Positions 43,832 through 53,986 of a stretch of 64,000 nucleotides of DNA are shown here, piece after piece. This stretch comes from Cyanobacteria bacterium FACHB-63 (GTDB taxonomy: Bacteria > Cyanobacteriota > Cyanobacteriia > Leptolyngbyales > Leptolyngbyaceae). Numbering within the stretch: the stretch's first letter is position 1; the number at the start of each line of letters is the position of its first letter. The translations under genes and the position numbers were made by a program. The stretch covers positions 186,001 to 250,000 of the forward strand of contig JACJNX010000016.1 of the NCBI GenBank assembly GCA_014695255.1, read 5' to 3'. The notes under the pieces are model-generated. The model was not told the origin of the DNA. It saw only the letters and a program-made list of their open reading frames with translations, and made no database searches.

Positions 43832-44671
43832 GTGCCAGAACTGCCTGAAGTTGAAACGGTTCGATTAGGTTTAAATCAAGTGACGCTGAATCAGCCGATC
43901 GTCGGTGGAGAAGTGTTACTTGATCGCACGATCGCTTACCCGATCTCTGATCAATTTATCGCTGGGTTGCAAGGTTTATCGATCGTAGAATGGCAGCGCT
44001 ACGGCAAGTATCTTTTGGCGAAATTAGCTCCGGTGGGCTGGCTCGGTGTGCATTTGCGAATGACTGGACAGCTTTTGTGGGTGAAACAATCCGATCCATT
44101 GCAAAAACATACGAGAGTGCGATTCTTTTTTGAGAACGATCGAGAGCTTCGGTTTGTCGATCAACGCACGTTTGGTCAAATGTGGCACGTCGAGGACGAT
44201 CGCGATCCGAAAACAATCATTACAGGACTTCAGCGATTAGGACATGAGCCGTTTTCTGATGATTTTTCGGATCTCTATTTTTATGAACAACTAAAGAACC
44301 GGAAGCGTCCGATCAAAAATGCGTTGCTCGATCAAGCGTTGGTTGCGGGAGTTGGAAATATCTATGCGGATGAAGCGTTGTTTCTGAGCGGGATTCATCC
44401 TCAGACATTATGCAGTGAGTTATCGATCGACCAAGCCTCCAAACTCCGAGCCAATGTGATTCGAGTGCTGAAAGAGAGCATTGCGGCAAGAGGGACAAGT
44501 TTTAGTGATTTTCGCGATGTCTCTGGGGTGAATGGCGATTACGGCGGGATTGCTTGGGTCTATGGGCGAGATGGCGATCGCTGTCGCACCTGTGAAACGA
44601 CGATCGAGCGAGTGAAGTTGGCGGGACGATCGGCGCATTTCTGCCCGACCTGCCAACCCTGTAAACAGTAA
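43832..44671 (+). CDS. mutM: Formamidopyrimidine-DNA glycosylase
   Basis: 279-residue bifunctional glycosylase/AP lyase that removes 8-oxoguanine and formamidopyrimidines. Translation starts at GTG 43832, so the mature protein begins with the catalytic Pro-Glu of PELPEVETVRLGL. The helix-two-turn-helix region is DQALVAGVGNIYADEALF and the C-terminal zinc finger has CRTC and CPTC pairs 20 residues apart. The longer frame from 43676 runs through the psaE 3' end and terminator and is rejected. An oxidative-damage repair enzyme beside a photosystem gene is a recurrent cyanobacterial neighbourhood. Confidence 0.96.
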   Translation: MPELPEVETVRLGLNQVTLNQPIVGGEVLLDRTIAYPISDQFIAGLQGLSIVEWQRYGKYLLAKLAPVGWLGVHLRMTGQLLWVKQSDPLQKHTRVRFFFENDRELRFVDQRTFGQMWHVEDDRDPKTIITGLQRLGHEPFSDDFSDLYFYEQLKNRKRPIKNALLDQALVAGVGNIYADEALFLSGIHPQTLCSELSIDQASKLRANVIRVLKESIAARGTSFSDFRDVSGVNGDYGGIAWVYGRDGDRCRTCETTIERVKLAGRSAHFCPTCQPCKQ

Positions 44672-44736
44672 CATCTGTCACATTTTATGACGAACCCGTA
44701 GGAAATAATGAATTCCGACCTGACCCATTAATTCCA

Positions 44737-46068
44737 ATGCCCAAACGTCGAGATTTTCTAATCGGTAGTGCTGCCAGTGCTGCCGCTGTATCCATGCTCT
44801 CTAAAGCAAACGCCCAAGATAATAAACCTTCTAAGCGTCCTGAAATTAACGCACTCAGACAAGGCTACGTTGGTCAGTACCAAGGCGGCGTGTATCTGTT
44901 ACCTGCAAACAATGAAACAGTACAGTGGGGCTGGTTTAATAATACTGAAGCTCCCCGCGCTCGAATTAAATCTGGCGATACCGTCGTGATGGAAACGATG
45001 ATGGCATCGCTGAACCAGATTTTACCCGGATCGTCGATCGAACAAATCACCAAGCTCCGCGTCGATTATCCGGGTCGCGGCCCTCACTCCGTCACCGGCC
45101 CAATTTTCGTGGAAGGAGCGATGCCTGGGGATGTGCTGAAGGTGCGGATCAATCGGATTGTTCCCCGCAGCTATGGCGCGAATTGGAACCTTCCTGGCAA
45201 TCTGAAATTAGGACAGTTCCCGGACAAATTCACTGAAGCGCAAGTCAAGCATTTTTATCTCGATTTGGGTCGGGGTGTGACGGAGTTTTTACCTGGAATT
45301 GAGATTCCCGTGCGTCCGTTTCCCGGAATTCTTGGGGTTGCAAGAGCAGAAAGCGGTCAATATAGCACGGTTCCACCCGGCGCGTATGGGGGGAATTTAG
45401 ACTGTCGCGAATTGGTGCAAGGAACAACCATCTACTTGCCTGTGTTTGTCGAGGGTGCATTGTTGTGGTCGGGTGATTCTCATGCGGCACAAGGAAATGG
45501 AGAAGTGAACCTAACCGCGATCGAGAGTGCGTTCAGCGAGTTGAACATGACGATCGAAGTTCTGAAAAAAACGCCGCTCTCGTTTCCTCGCATTGAAACG
45601 CCAACGCACTGGATCACCTTGGGGTACGATCGCGACCTCAATAAAGCAGTTGATATGCTGAACGAACAAACCGTGAAGTTTGTCTCGGAGTGGAAGCGCA
45701 TATCGAGCAAAGAAGCACAGCAGTTCATGAACGATTACGGCGATTGCCAGGTTGCTGAAATCGTTAATCAGGTGAAAGGCACTTACTGTGTGTTGCCGAA
45801 GAAAGCCAGCCCGAAACGCACTCCGAATCCAACCCAAGACACCCGCGATAGTTATGTCACAACGGCGACCAATGCGGATGTGCAAACGGCAATAAACCTT
45901 GCTTCGATGCAAATGATCGAGCGAATTGCACGATTGAGAAAGCTATCGATGCTGGATAGTTATGCGCTGGCAAGTTTAGCGATGGATGCGCGAATCGGAC
46001 GAATTGAACCGGGAGCGAAGACCATTCATTGTCTGATGCCACGATCGCTTTGGGTAAAGAAAGCTTAG
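44737..46068 (+). CDS. Tat-exported acetamidase/formamidase family protein
   Basis: 443-residue FmdA/AmdA-type amidohydrolase, a family that hydrolyses formamide or acetamide and uses a metal site. The N-terminus KRRDFLIGSAASAAAVSMLSKANAQ is a twin-arginine signal with an AxA cleavage site, so the enzyme is periplasmic, unlike most cytoplasmic relatives. The core has TGPIFVEGAMPGDVLKVRI, YGGNLDCRELVQGTTIYLPVFVEGALLWSGDSHAAQGNGEV (the signature region) and SYALASLAMDARIGRIE. The substrate is uncertain. A sugar-type ABC transporter operon starts 438 bp downstream on the same strand, with no shown functional link. Confidence 0.88.
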   Translation: MPKRRDFLIGSAASAAAVSMLSKANAQDNKPSKRPEINALRQGYVGQYQGGVYLLPANNETVQWGWFNNTEAPRARIKSGDTVVMETMMASLNQILPGSSIEQITKLRVDYPGRGPHSVTGPIFVEGAMPGDVLKVRINRIVPRSYGANWNLPGNLKLGQFPDKFTEAQVKHFYLDLGRGVTEFLPGIEIPVRPFPGILGVARAESGQYSTVPPGAYGGNLDCRELVQGTTIYLPVFVEGALLWSGDSHAAQGNGEVNLTAIESAFSELNMTIEVLKKTPLSFPRIETPTHWITLGYDRDLNKAVDMLNEQTVKFVSEWKRISSKEAQQFMNDYGDCQVAEIVNQVKGTYCVLPKKASPKRTPNPTQDTRDSYVTTATNADVQTAINLASMQMIERIARLRKLSMLDSYALASLAMDARIGRIEPGAKTIHCLMPRSLWVKKA

Positions 46069-46506
46069 TATTTCAGGTTACATTTTACGAACCTCCCTGG
46101 CTGCAATCAAACGCAATAAAGCTGCAAATTCGCAGCCAGGGCTACTTTTGCTGACTCATTCTTTTAATCTATCCTTAGCCGTACACAGTTAGGTGGATGT
46201 GTCGGATTTCTAGTTCAGCGCACGATAAAGGCTAGGAATTCAATTTGAATCCATCTCTGCAAACGCCATTGCAATTCTTTAGCTTTATTGAAACGCTGTT
46301 CTCAAACGACTTCACTTCAAGACTGATTTAATTCTGATTTTTTGTAGCAGCGCGATTTTTATATCGTCCGCTCCAATCCCTCGCATCATTCAGGCATGAA
46401 GTTCTGGAAGGTTGAGACAGGCTCGATCGTGCCAAATTTGCGCGATGGGGTATGCAGGTTTAGATTCGGTTGACTCTCACTCAGTTGCTTATGGGAGAGA
46501 AAAAAC
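46069..46506. other. Gene-free stretch before the ABC transporter operon
   Basis: About 438 bases. A 10-bp inverted repeat CCCTGGCTGC (46095-46104) / GCAGCCAGGG (46132-46141) near the amidase stop may act as a weak terminator. The rest should contain the promoter of the downstream operon; GGGAGAG at 46493-46499 is the ribosome-binding site of the first transporter gene. No other feature seen. Confidence 0.55.
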
Positions 46507-47493
46507 GTGGATAGATTTCACAGAGCGTTATGCCGTGGTTTGGGTGCGGTGGGCGCTTTGGGGCTGGTCAGTGGTGTTTTGGTTGGGTGTTCATCGCCGC
46601 AGCAGACTAGCCAGAACAACTCAAACTCAAAGCTGCGATCGGTGGCTGTAACCGTTGGTGATCTGAGTAATCCTTTCTTTGTGCTGATGGGCAGAGGTGC
46701 ACAATCCGAAGCGCAAAAGATCGGCGGAGATGGAGTTCGGACAACTGTGGTTTCGACAGGGTATGACTTAAATCAACAATTTAACCAGATTGAAAACTTT
46801 ATTGCAGCCAACACCAGTTTAATCATTCTTAATGCTGCGGATAGTCAAGGAATTGCGCCTGCGGTTGAAAAAGCAAAACAAGCTGGAACGGTGGTCATTG
46901 CTGTGGATACGGGGGCGGGCGGTGGAGTCGATGCAACAATTACCTCGAACAATCTGCAAGCGGGAGAACTAAGCTGTCAGTACATTGCTGATCGCTTAAA
47001 AGGCAAAGGGAATGTGGTGATTGTGAACGGCCCACCTGTGCAATCTGTATTCGATCGGGTTGAAGGTTGTGAAAAGATCTTTGCAAAATATCCTGGAATT
47101 AAAGTTCTTTCCAAAGATCAAAACGCCGAAGGTAGCCGGGATGGCGGATTGCGGGTGATGAGTGATTTACTGGTTTCGTTTCCTAAAATCGATGCGGTCT
47201 TTGCCATCAATGATCCGTGTGGGGTAGGCGCAGAACTTGCGGCACGACAAGCAAAACGCAGCGAGTTCTTTATTGTCGGAGTGGATGGCGCACCGGAAGC
47301 GAAAGCGGCGATCGAAGACAACAGCAGCTTGTTTGTCGCGACTGCTGCCCAAAATCCATTGGGCATGACTCAGAAAGCAGTGCAAGTCGGCAATGACATC
47401 CTCAATGGTCAAAGACCCGCCAATCCCAATATTCAAATCCCTGTGAAGTTGATTACGCGAGACAACGTGAGCCAATACAAGGGGTGGCAGTAA
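46507..47493 (+). CDS. Sugar ABC transporter substrate-binding lipoprotein (RbsB-like)
   Basis: 328-residue periplasmic binding protein of the ribose/galactose type (peripla_BP_4). The lipobox is [13 protein letters not shown]. The body has [71 protein letters not shown] and [22 protein letters not shown] start at 46507 follows GGGAGAG with 7-nt spacing. The next gene begins inside its stop (TAATG). The ligand is probably a monosaccharide or polyol; it cannot be fixed from sequence. Confidence 0.93.
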   Translation: MDRFHRALCRGLGAVGALGLVSGVLVGCSSPQQTSQNNSNSKLRSVAVTVGDLSNPFFVLMGRGAQSEAQKIGGDGVRTTVVSTGYDLNQQFNQIENFIAANTSLIILNAADSQGIAPAVEKAKQAGTVVIAVDTGAGGGVDATITSNNLQAGELSCQYIADRLKGKGNVVIVNGPPVQSVFDRVEGCEKIFAKYPGIKVLSKDQNAEGSRDGGLRVMSDLLVSFPKIDAVFAINDPCGVGAELAARQAKRSEFFIVGVDGAPEAKAAIEDNSSLFVATAAQNPLGMTQKAVQVGNDILNGQRPANPNIQIPVKLITRDNVSQYKGWQ

Positions 47494-49043
47494 TGACAAT
47501 GAATCAACAATCCGTGTCGCACAATCCGTCGATCGCGGCTCCAGTCCTCGAAATGAAGGGGATTACGAAACGGTTTAGTGGCGTTCCTGCACTGCAAAAC
47601 GTCAATCTCACGCTTTATCCGGGTGAAGTTCATGCCCTGATGGGTGAGAACGGTGCCGGAAAAAGCACCCTGATGAAAATTTTGGCGGGTGCTTACATTG
47701 CCGATGAGGGTGAGATTTGGGTGAATGGTCAGCGACTCAACGTCACTGATCCAGGCATCGCCAGACGAGCAGGCATTAATTTGATTTATCAAGAATTGAA
47801 TGTGGCTCCGAATCTGACGGTTGCTGAAAATATCTTTATGGGCAGCGAGATCAATCGCGGGCAACTGTTGGATCGCGAAGCCATGCAGCGGGAAGCGGTC
47901 AAAGTCCTGCAAGCCTTGGGTGCCAGTTTTTCACCCGGTGATGTGGTCTCAAGCTTGTCGATCGCAGAACAGCAGCAAGTCGAAATCGCCCGCGCCCTCA
48001 AAGACAATAGCCGCATTTTGGTGATGGATGAGCCGACTGCGGCACTGTCCGATCGAGAAACAGAACGTCTGTTTGAAGTGATTCACCGGCTGAGACGTGA
48101 TGGAATTGCGATCGTCTACATCAGTCACCGCATGGAAGAAGTGTATGCGCTGGCAGATCGGGTGAGTGTATTACGGGATGGTCAGTATATTGGAACACTC
48201 GATCGGGCTGAGATCTCCCCGGAGCGGTTGGTGCAAATGATGGTGGGTCGATCGATGCAGGGCTTTTATCAACATGAACGCCGCTCAAATCGCGGCAATG
48301 TTGTTCTCGAAGTCCGGCAAATCAGCGACGGGCGCAAGGTGCAACCGACTGATTTAGTCTTGAGAGCGGGTGAAATTGTGGGCTTAGCGGGACTGGTCGG
48401 AGCCGGACGAACGGAACTTTCGCGGCTGATTTTTGGAGCCGATCCAAAAACGAGCGGTGAGATTTTTCTAAATGGTCAGAAGCTCAATATTCGATCGCCT
48501 AAGGATGCGATCGCGGCTGGAATTGGCTATGTCCCCGAAGACCGCAAAGATCAGGGCTTATTTCTCGAAATGAGTTCTGGCAAAAACATCATCCTCAATA
48601 TGCTGAGAAAGGATGCCAAAGTAGGAGTGATTAACTGGGGGACGCTCGGCAAGATTGCCAATGATGCGGTCGAAAACTTCAACATTCGACTGGCAAACCT
48701 GGAAATTCGCGCAATGGATCTGTCGGGAGGAAACCAGCAAAAACTACTCTTGGCTCGCTGGCTCGCGATTAAGCCGCGAGTGCTCCTGCTCGATGAACCC
48801 ACACGCGGCGTAGATATCGGCGCGAAAAGCGAGATTTACCGCATCATTAGTGATTTGGCGGAAACAGGCGTTGCGGTGCTGATGGTATCGAGCGAACTGC
48901 CGGAGGTGATCGGACTCAGCGATCGAGTGTTAGTGATGCGTCAAGGAAGAATCGTCGGTGAGATTGACGGTTCACAACAGCAAATTACCCAAGAGAACAT
49001 CATGGCTTATGCTACTGGCGCATCGGAGGTCGCCGCACTATGA
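47493..49043 (+). CDS. Sugar ABC transporter ATP-binding protein (RbsA-like, duplicated ATPase)
   Basis: 516-residue protein with two fused ATPase domains. The first has Walker [10 protein letters not shown], signature [15 protein letters not shown] and Walker [13 protein letters not shown]; the second has the degenerate P-loop [12 protein letters not shown], the signature [15 protein letters not shown] and [17 protein letters not shown]. This is the RbsA/MglA layout that drives monosaccharide import. The start ATG 47493 overlaps the preceding stop; the frame reads upstream to GTG 47484. The stop overlaps the permease start by ATGA. Confidence 0.96.
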   Translation: MTMNQQSVSHNPSIAAPVLEMKGITKRFSGVPALQNVNLTLYPGEVHALMGENGAGKSTLMKILAGAYIADEGEIWVNGQRLNVTDPGIARRAGINLIYQELNVAPNLTVAENIFMGSEINRGQLLDREAMQREAVKVLQALGASFSPGDVVSSLSIAEQQQVEIARALKDNSRILVMDEPTAALSDRETERLFEVIHRLRRDGIAIVYISHRMEEVYALADRVSVLRDGQYIGTLDRAEISPERLVQMMVGRSMQGFYQHERRSNRGNVVLEVRQISDGRKVQPTDLVLRAGEIVGLAGLVGAGRTELSRLIFGADPKTSGEIFLNGQKLNIRSPKDAIAAGIGYVPEDRKDQGLFLEMSSGKNIILNMLRKDAKVGVINWGTLGKIANDAVENFNIRLANLEIRAMDLSGGNQQKLLLARWLAIKPRVLLLDEPTRGVDIGAKSEIYRIISDLAETGVAVLMVSSELPEVIGLSDRVLVMRQGRIVGEIDGSQQQITQENIMAYATGASEVAAL

Positions 49044-50035
49044 GTCAAACAGAACTACGTCCGTTAAAAGAACCGAGCAATCGCCCCCCTGTTCAGCGCA
49101 AACCTGCAAACAACTGGCTTCAGGTGGCTGGAATTCTGCCAATTCTAATTCTGATTTGCATTCTGTTTTCGGTGCTGACTCCCAACTTTCCCACGGCGGG
49201 AAACGCTGTGAACATCCTCCGGCAAGCATCCATCAACATTGTGCTAGCAACGGGAATGACCTTTGTGATTCTGACTGGAGGGATTGACCTTTCGGTTGGA
49301 TCAATTTTGGGGGTGTCTGCGGTTGTCGGTGTGCTGGTCTCGCTTTCGAGTGCATTGGGTTGGTTTGCGATTCCAGCCGCCTTGTTAACCGGATTAGCGA
49401 TCGGATTGATCAATGGTGCGCTGATTGCTTTTCTCGACTTACCTCCATTCATTGTGACCCTGGGTGGCTTAACTGCACTGCGAGGAGCCGCTTACCTCGT
49501 TGCAAACGGCACAACCGTCTTGAACCGCAATCTAAACTTTGCTTGGGTTGGCAATAACTATCTCGGCCCCTTTCCCTGGTTAGTTGTGATTGCACTGTTG
49601 ACTGTTCTAGCGAGCTGGTTTGTGCTGCGTCGAACGGTTCTAGGGGTGCAGATTTATGCAGTGGGAGGAAACCAACGTGCAGCGCGCCTCACCGGAATCA
49701 AAGTCAGTCGAATTCTCCTGTTTGTGTATGGTGTGAGTGGATTGTTAGCAGGATTGGCAGGCATTATGAGTTCGAGCCGCCTGTATAGTGCGACTGGACT
49801 CTTGGGCAATGGCTATGAATTGGATGCGATCGCGGCTGTGATTCTCGGCGGCACGAGCTTCACGGGCGGGATTGGAACCATGCCCGGAACCTTGCTGGGC
49901 GCATTGATCATTGCGGTACTGAATAATGGTTTGACGCTGCTGAATATGTCTTACTTCTGGCAGTTAGTTGTCAAAGGTTTAGTGATCATTGTGGCAGTCA
50001 CAATTGACCGGCTCCGCCGCCGTTCCTCACGCTAA
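49040..50035 (+). CDS. Sugar ABC transporter permease (RbsC-like)
   Basis: 331-residue membrane protein with about nine hydrophobic segments. [63 protein letters not shown] and [38 protein letters not shown] are canonical for the RbsC/AraH family. It ends the B-A-C operon and overlaps the convergent hydrolase gene by 4 nt. The complex should be a B/A2/C2 importer. Confidence 0.96.
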   Translation: MSQTELRPLKEPSNRPPVQRKPANNWLQVAGILPILILICILFSVLTPNFPTAGNAVNILRQASINIVLATGMTFVILTGGIDLSVGSILGVSAVVGVLVSLSSALGWFAIPAALLTGLAIGLINGALIAFLDLPPFIVTLGGLTALRGAAYLVANGTTVLNRNLNFAWVGNNYLGPFPWLVVIALLTVLASWFVLRRTVLGVQIYAVGGNQRAARLTGIKVSRILLFVYGVSGLLAGLAGIMSSSRLYSATGLLGNGYELDAIAAVILGGTSFTGGIGTMPGTLLGALIIAVLNNGLTLLNMSYFWQLVVKGLVIIVAVTIDRLRRRSSR

Positions 50036-51039
50036 AACCAATCGGAGATTGCATCCGTTGATTTAACAATGTGCATTCCTGCGGCGGCAAAGCGATCGTA
50101 AGCGCGATCGGCTTGCTCGGTGTAATCGACTACGCCCGGAACCACAACCGCAGAGGTGCAATCTTCGAGGAGGTAAACCTTCCGGGTCAGGCTAGGGTCA
50201 TAAACTTGAATTTCGGTGAGCAGATCATCGATCGTCCAAGCCACACAATGACTCTTCGCCTGACCTGCAATGATCACCGCATCAAACTTGAGTAATTTAT
50301 CAATCAATTGACTGTTCTTCTGTGCCAGTAGTTCACCGCCCACTGTGGTTAGAACTTCAGGACTCAGCACCGAATAGTTTTCAGTGAGCGGGTGACTACC
50401 TTTGATTTCAAAGCTGGTCTGACTCTTACGAGCAATGCAATGAAAGAAGAAAGCTTCCTCAACTGCCGACACCAGCACATGACCAATTCCGCCCAACATC
50501 GAGTGATAAGGCCAAACAGTTAACGGATACTTGCCTTCGTCGGTTAGCTGTTTCGTGTAGTGGAGTGCGTGTTTATTAAGAGTGTTGTAATCGGTTTTCA
50601 AGCTTGGCGCAACTGCTGGATTAACGCGCCACACGCCTTTCTGCACATCTTCAAATGAAATCAAGGTCGCTGCGGGAGTGGGATGTTCTCCAGCTTCATT
50701 GATCCAAAAGATCGGATGAAAGATCTGCATTGCTGTATGTGTATCCATCGTTGGAGCAATCTCAGTAATGCTGCCTAAATTGCGGTAAACGAATTCACAC
50801 AATCGCACATTATCTTCAACGGCTCCGGTTCCCGATCGACCCCCAACAAACAATTCAAAATCGGGAATACAGAACGTATTTTGCACATCGATCGCTAACA
50901 AACAAACCCGAATTCGATCGTCGCTTGCAGGCGGAATGTCGTATTCTTTCGCCCATTGTTCCGCTTCAATTGCTCTTTGCTGATACGGAACACGCCAAAC
51001 AGAACCGACTGAAGCACGATCGAAAAACTCAGGAATCAT
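50032..51039 (-). CDS. Cysteine hydrolase (isochorismatase/nicotinamidase-like)
   Basis: 335-residue protein of the isochorismatase-like fold, longer than typical nicotinamidases (~210). The catalytic aspartate lies in [22 protein letters not shown] and the cysteine in [36 protein letters not shown] carries the metal-site aspartate and histidine. The reaction could be amide or ring C-N hydrolysis on a small molecule; nicotinamide is not assured because of the N- and mid-domain insertions. It is the last gene of a minus-strand run with a glycosyltransferase and a methyltransferase immediately upstream. Confidence 0.82.
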   Translation of the reverse strand: MIPEFFDRASVGSVWRVPYQQRAIEAEQWAKEYDIPPASDDRIRVCLLAIDVQNTFCIPDFELFVGGRSGTGAVEDNVRLCEFVYRNLGSITEIAPTMDTHTAMQIFHPIFWINEAGEHPTPAATLISFEDVQKGVWRVNPAVAPSLKTDYNTLNKHALHYTKQLTDEGKYPLTVWPYHSMLGGIGHVLVSAVEEAFFFHCIARKSQTSFEIKGSHPLTENYSVLSPEVLTTVGGELLAQKNSQLIDKLLKFDAVIIAGQAKSHCVAWTIDDLLTEIQVYDPSLTRKVYLLEDCTSAVVVPGVVDYTEQADRAYDRFAAAGMHIVKSTDAISDWF

Positions 51040-51048
51040 ACGTTAAGC

Positions 51049-51885
51049 TCAACTCGTTGCCCCGATCGTATCAAATGACTCCTCGATCGACAGTAAAACT
51101 GGAGCATTAAAGCTACGATCGACCACCGTTGTTGGCAGTTCTTGATGATAGGCTCCAGATGGCAGCACACCACAGCCCCCATGTTTCGCCATCACTCGCT
51201 GCTGAACGAACACATCTTCGCCACAGTGATTTTCAGGTAGCTTTGTCCAGAAATTGAATCCACCGACATCTCGAAGCTTTTGAGTATGGTACATAACACA
51301 GCCACCGATCCAGGCAACCTTATACTTACGGGGTTGGTTTGGGGTAATGTTGTGCGATCGCTGAATGTGATACAGGTTTGCTGCATTGTGTAACTTCCAG
51401 CGCTCCCATTCTGGCATTCCCGGTTGGAGCTTTTCGGGCTGCACTGGACTATCCCAAAACTCGATCGCTTGCTGGTGCGGTCGAACATCTTGAATGAAAC
51501 TGAGTCCAATCAATCCACTGCCGACAAAACCACAGTTTTCTTCTTCTATTGCAGTAACAAATTGTTCAAGTACAAATGGCTCTAAGATCAAATCATCATC
51601 AATAAACAGAACATAGGGCGCAGTTGCTTGATCGAGTAAAAACTGTCGTTGTTCTGCAAGTCCGCGACGGGGTAGATGGTGATGAATTTGAACTTTGTGA
51701 TTGTGCGATCGTAGCACCCGGACTGGAGTTTGAACTAAGTTGGAAGCAATCTCGCTGGGATCTTCAGTCTGATCTGAGATGATTACATTAAAGTCTTGGA
51801 AGGTCTGAGCAATTAGACTGGTCAATGTAACTGCTAGTGCGGAAGCGCGATTGTAGGTTGGGATTAAGATATCAACTTTAGACAT
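51049..51885 (-). CDS. Family 2 glycosyltransferase
   Basis: ~278-residue GT-A enzyme. SKVDILIPTYNRASALAVTLTSLIAQTFQDFNVIISDQ begins the fold; the metal-binding DDD site is in VLFIDDDLILEPF, and the ED near the C-terminus (NHCGEDVFVQQR) fits the catalytic base region. I start at ATG 51885; an in-frame GTG lies at 51915. No transmembrane segments, so it is soluble or membrane-associated. It lies between the NPPY methyltransferase and the cysteine hydrolase, each a few tens of bases away, suggesting a shared transcript. Acceptor unknown. Confidence 0.88.
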   Translation of the reverse strand: MSKVDILIPTYNRASALAVTLTSLIAQTFQDFNVIISDQTEDPSEIASNLVQTPVRVLRSHNHKVQIHHHLPRRGLAEQRQFLLDQATAPYVLFIDDDLILEPFVLEQFVTAIEEENCGFVGSGLIGLSFIQDVRPHQQAIEFWDSPVQPEKLQPGMPEWERWKLHNAANLYHIQRSHNITPNQPRKYKVAWIGGCVMYHTQKLRDVGGFNFWTKLPENHCGEDVFVQQRVMAKHGGCGVLPSGAYHQELPTTVVDRSFNAPVLLSIEESFDTIGATS

Positions 51886-51932
51886 ATCAATGGAAAAAGG
51901 GTGTAAATCAATCACACCCTCAACATTAGGTT

Positions 51933-52709
51933 TTACAAAGCCGTCATGACGCGAACTAGCTCATCTGACATATCGACAGATGCAACACTAGAATGTTGGA
52001 ACAGAACACCCGCAAGAAAATAGATGTTATCCGAATAGAACGCCTGACCGTTTTGCCGTAGCTTTTCAATCCAGTTTCTCACCTTCGGTTCAGAGCTATA
52101 GCAACCAAACTGCAACGGCGTCACCATAAAATCTGCAACTGTGTATCCTTGTTCGGCTGCACATTCAAGAGTGCCCAATGGATTCGAGTAGCTTGAGATC
52201 AAGACCATCACGTTCGGATAGTCCAGAGTCAGCAATTGATTCGTTAACGTGGCTCCATCTACACCACCATGCAGGAGCGGCATCCGAATTTGATTGTCCG
52301 GCGCGGGAATGTAAGGCGGATTGGCGATCAAACAGGCTGCATCGGTCGGTGCAGCCTCAAAGAATGACTTGTTGTGCAACACATATCGATCGTGCAAATT
52401 ACACTGCTCGACTCTCGATTTTGCCACACCATAAGCGGAGGGATTCAGTTCAAACCCATGAATCACATCGTTACAGCGCGATCGCACCAGTGAATTAATC
52501 ACCGGGCTACCATCTCCAGAACCAAATTCAACAATCAATCGTGAATCGTCGCACTGCGAAAACACTAATCGCTCCAAACAATGCGAATAGAAATGTGATT
52601 CTTCAGGGCAGAAAAATACTTCAGTTTCAGTCGTTTGCGGAATCGGTTTTAATAATGTCCCAGTCAAGGTAATACCCTCATCAATACAAATCACAACAGC
52701 ACAAATCAC
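51933..52709 (-). CDS. NPPY-type SAM-dependent methyltransferase
   Basis: ~258-residue (or slightly shorter) class I methyltransferase. The S-adenosylmethionine site is LIVEFGSGDGSPVINSLV and the catalytic ANPPYIPAPD motif is that of N-methyltransferases such as PrmC/HemK, which modify glutamine or adenine amino groups; no helical N-domain of PrmC is present. The long frame starts at GTG 52709, which overlaps a 13-nt direct repeat and follows a terminator-like hairpin; TTG 52667 could be the true start. Its neighbours are a glycosyltransferase (downstream) and a diiron protein (upstream). Substrate unknown. Confidence 0.75.
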   Translation of the reverse strand: MICAVVICIDEGITLTGTLLKPIPQTTETEVFFCPEESHFYSHCLERLVFSQCDDSRLIVEFGSGDGSPVINSLVRSRCNDVIHGFELNPSAYGVAKSRVEQCNLHDRYVLHNKSFFEAAPTDAACLIANPPYIPAPDNQIRMPLLHGGVDGATLTNQLLTLDYPNVMVLISSYSNPLGTLECAAEQGYTVADFMVTPLQFGCYSSEPKVRNWIEKLRQNGQAFYSDNIYFLAGVLFQHSSVASVDMSDELVRVMTAL

Positions 52710-52713
52710 AACA
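52686..52713. repeat. 13-nt direct repeat at the methyltransferase start
   Basis: ACAAATCACAACA occurs twice, at 52686-52698 and 52701-52713, separated by two bases. It overlaps the putative GTG start and runs up to the hairpin at 52719-52735. It may be an operator-like site or a slippage duplication that lengthened the 5' end of the gene. Confidence 0.6.
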
Positions 52714-52718
52714 AATAA

Positions 52719-52735
52719 GGGCGGACAAACCGCCC
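52719..52735 (-). terminator. Terminator-like hairpin between the diiron protein and the methyltransferase
   Basis: GGGCGG (52719-52724) pairs perfectly with CCGCCC (52730-52735) around a 5-nt loop. On the minus strand it follows the diiron-protein gene and is trailed by TTATTTGTTGTG, moderately U-rich. It could terminate or attenuate transcription before the methyltransferase. Confidence 0.5.
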
Positions 52736-52757
52736 ATCCTTACCTCAAGTTTGATGC

Positions 52758-53885
52758 CTAATCCAGCACGATTGTTGGCAGTGACTCAGTTTCTACACCG
52801 TGGCGAATCATTGCCACGATCGCTGCACCGGCACGATCGCCCATGAGTTTCTCTTGGTCATATCCCAGCAAAAGCTGCCAAGCTTGCTGCGGATACATAT
52901 CCACCAAAGGCAACGTCACGTTTTCGATCATCCAACGTCCGTGCCGTTCGTCCTCTTTGATGTGTAAATCCCAATAACCCATTGCACCTTCAGAAAGTTG
53001 GAGCCGCTGTGCCGCAGCTAGATAGTTGCGATAGGCTGAAGGACCTGCAACTTCAAAGTAAGCGAGTCCGCCGTTGTAGCGCAGAAAATGACGCTTACAT
53101 TCAGTTAGCAGGAAGTTATGATTTGTCGTTGCCAAAGCTTCCCAGGGAACCAAATCAAAATAGGCTTCTGGCTGAGTGCTAAGACTCAATTCAGTCATCA
53201 TTTTGGCGAAGAAAGTCGAATGCTTCCGTGATAGGCGACCATTGCCATATTCTTCTAACAAGACTTTCGTTAAGGTTGCTTGCACTTCATTTGCAGCACC
53301 ACCAAGAATTCGCGATAAACGGCTTGCTTCAACTAATCCATCAAACGAAGTGATAGCTAAAAGATACCGATAGCCTTCAAACGGCATTTCTTTACGCAGG
53401 TAGATCGCATCGGCGGATAACTCCGGGTCGAGATCGGCTTGATAACGATCAAGCAATGCCTGTTTAAGATCTACCGAATGATAACCTTCAGTATCAATCT
53501 GCTTCAGTTCCCAAGCTTGCCAAGCGGCTTCGATTTCGTTGCGAACCTTTTGAAGATAGTGCGATCGCTCATTCGTGTAATGAGTCAAATCATCGTACCA
53601 AAATAGGTTCAAGCGATTGATTCGATACAGAACACGCTGCAAGAAAAGATGTGCGGCATCAGAACCCTGCGCTTGGTCGTAAGCTTCCTTGAGCGCAAAA
53701 GTTAGTGCAGTTTCAAAGTAGCGAATCTGATTGGCAAGTTCACTGAGGCGCTGATCTAAGTTCTCAGCTTCGATTAGCTCACTGAACGTTTGTTCAGCTT
53801 TATAGTAGGGATTGCTTTTAACAATGGATTCGATCGTCTCCGGCATCAATCGGGTGGGCAGAGGCGCAACTAAACTACCGTGCAT
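52758..53885 (-). CDS. Heme-oxygenase-like diiron (iron-containing redox enzyme family) protein
   Basis: 375-residue helical protein of the heme-oxygenase-like diiron oxidase (HDO) superfamily. The expected iron ligands are visible: E211/E212 in EEYGNG, H222 in RKHSTFF, E278 in AYFEVAGPS, and H308-x3-D312-x2-H315 in DLHIKEDERHGRW, the last matching the HxxxDxxH of CADD/UndA-type enzymes. HDOs perform oxidative C-C or C-N cleavage, N-oxygenation or cofactor chemistry on small molecules; the substrate here is unknown. An N-terminal extension of ~150 residues precedes the core. It lies with a methyltransferase, GT2 and cysteine hydrolase downstream on the same strand. Confidence 0.85.
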   Translation of the reverse strand: MHGSLVAPLPTRLMPETIESIVKSNPYYKAEQTFSELIEAENLDQRLSELANQIRYFETALTFALKEAYDQAQGSDAAHLFLQRVLYRINRLNLFWYDDLTHYTNERSHYLQKVRNEIEAAWQAWELKQIDTEGYHSVDLKQALLDRYQADLDPELSADAIYLRKEMPFEGYRYLLAITSFDGLVEASRLSRILGGAANEVQATLTKVLLEEYGNGRLSRKHSTFFAKMMTELSLSTQPEAYFDLVPWEALATTNHNFLLTECKRHFLRYNGGLAYFEVAGPSAYRNYLAAAQRLQLSEGAMGYWDLHIKEDERHGRWMIENVTLPLVDMYPQQAWQLLLGYDQEKLMGDRAGAAIVAMIRHGVETESLPTIVLD

Positions 53886-53986
53886 TTATCTTTAGTGAGG
53901 ACGCGATTTTCATTTCTATGCTCGTTTATCGAAACCTAAAGTTGCATCTACCTCAGAGATAAATCGTTCAGTCTTAAGAAGTAGTT

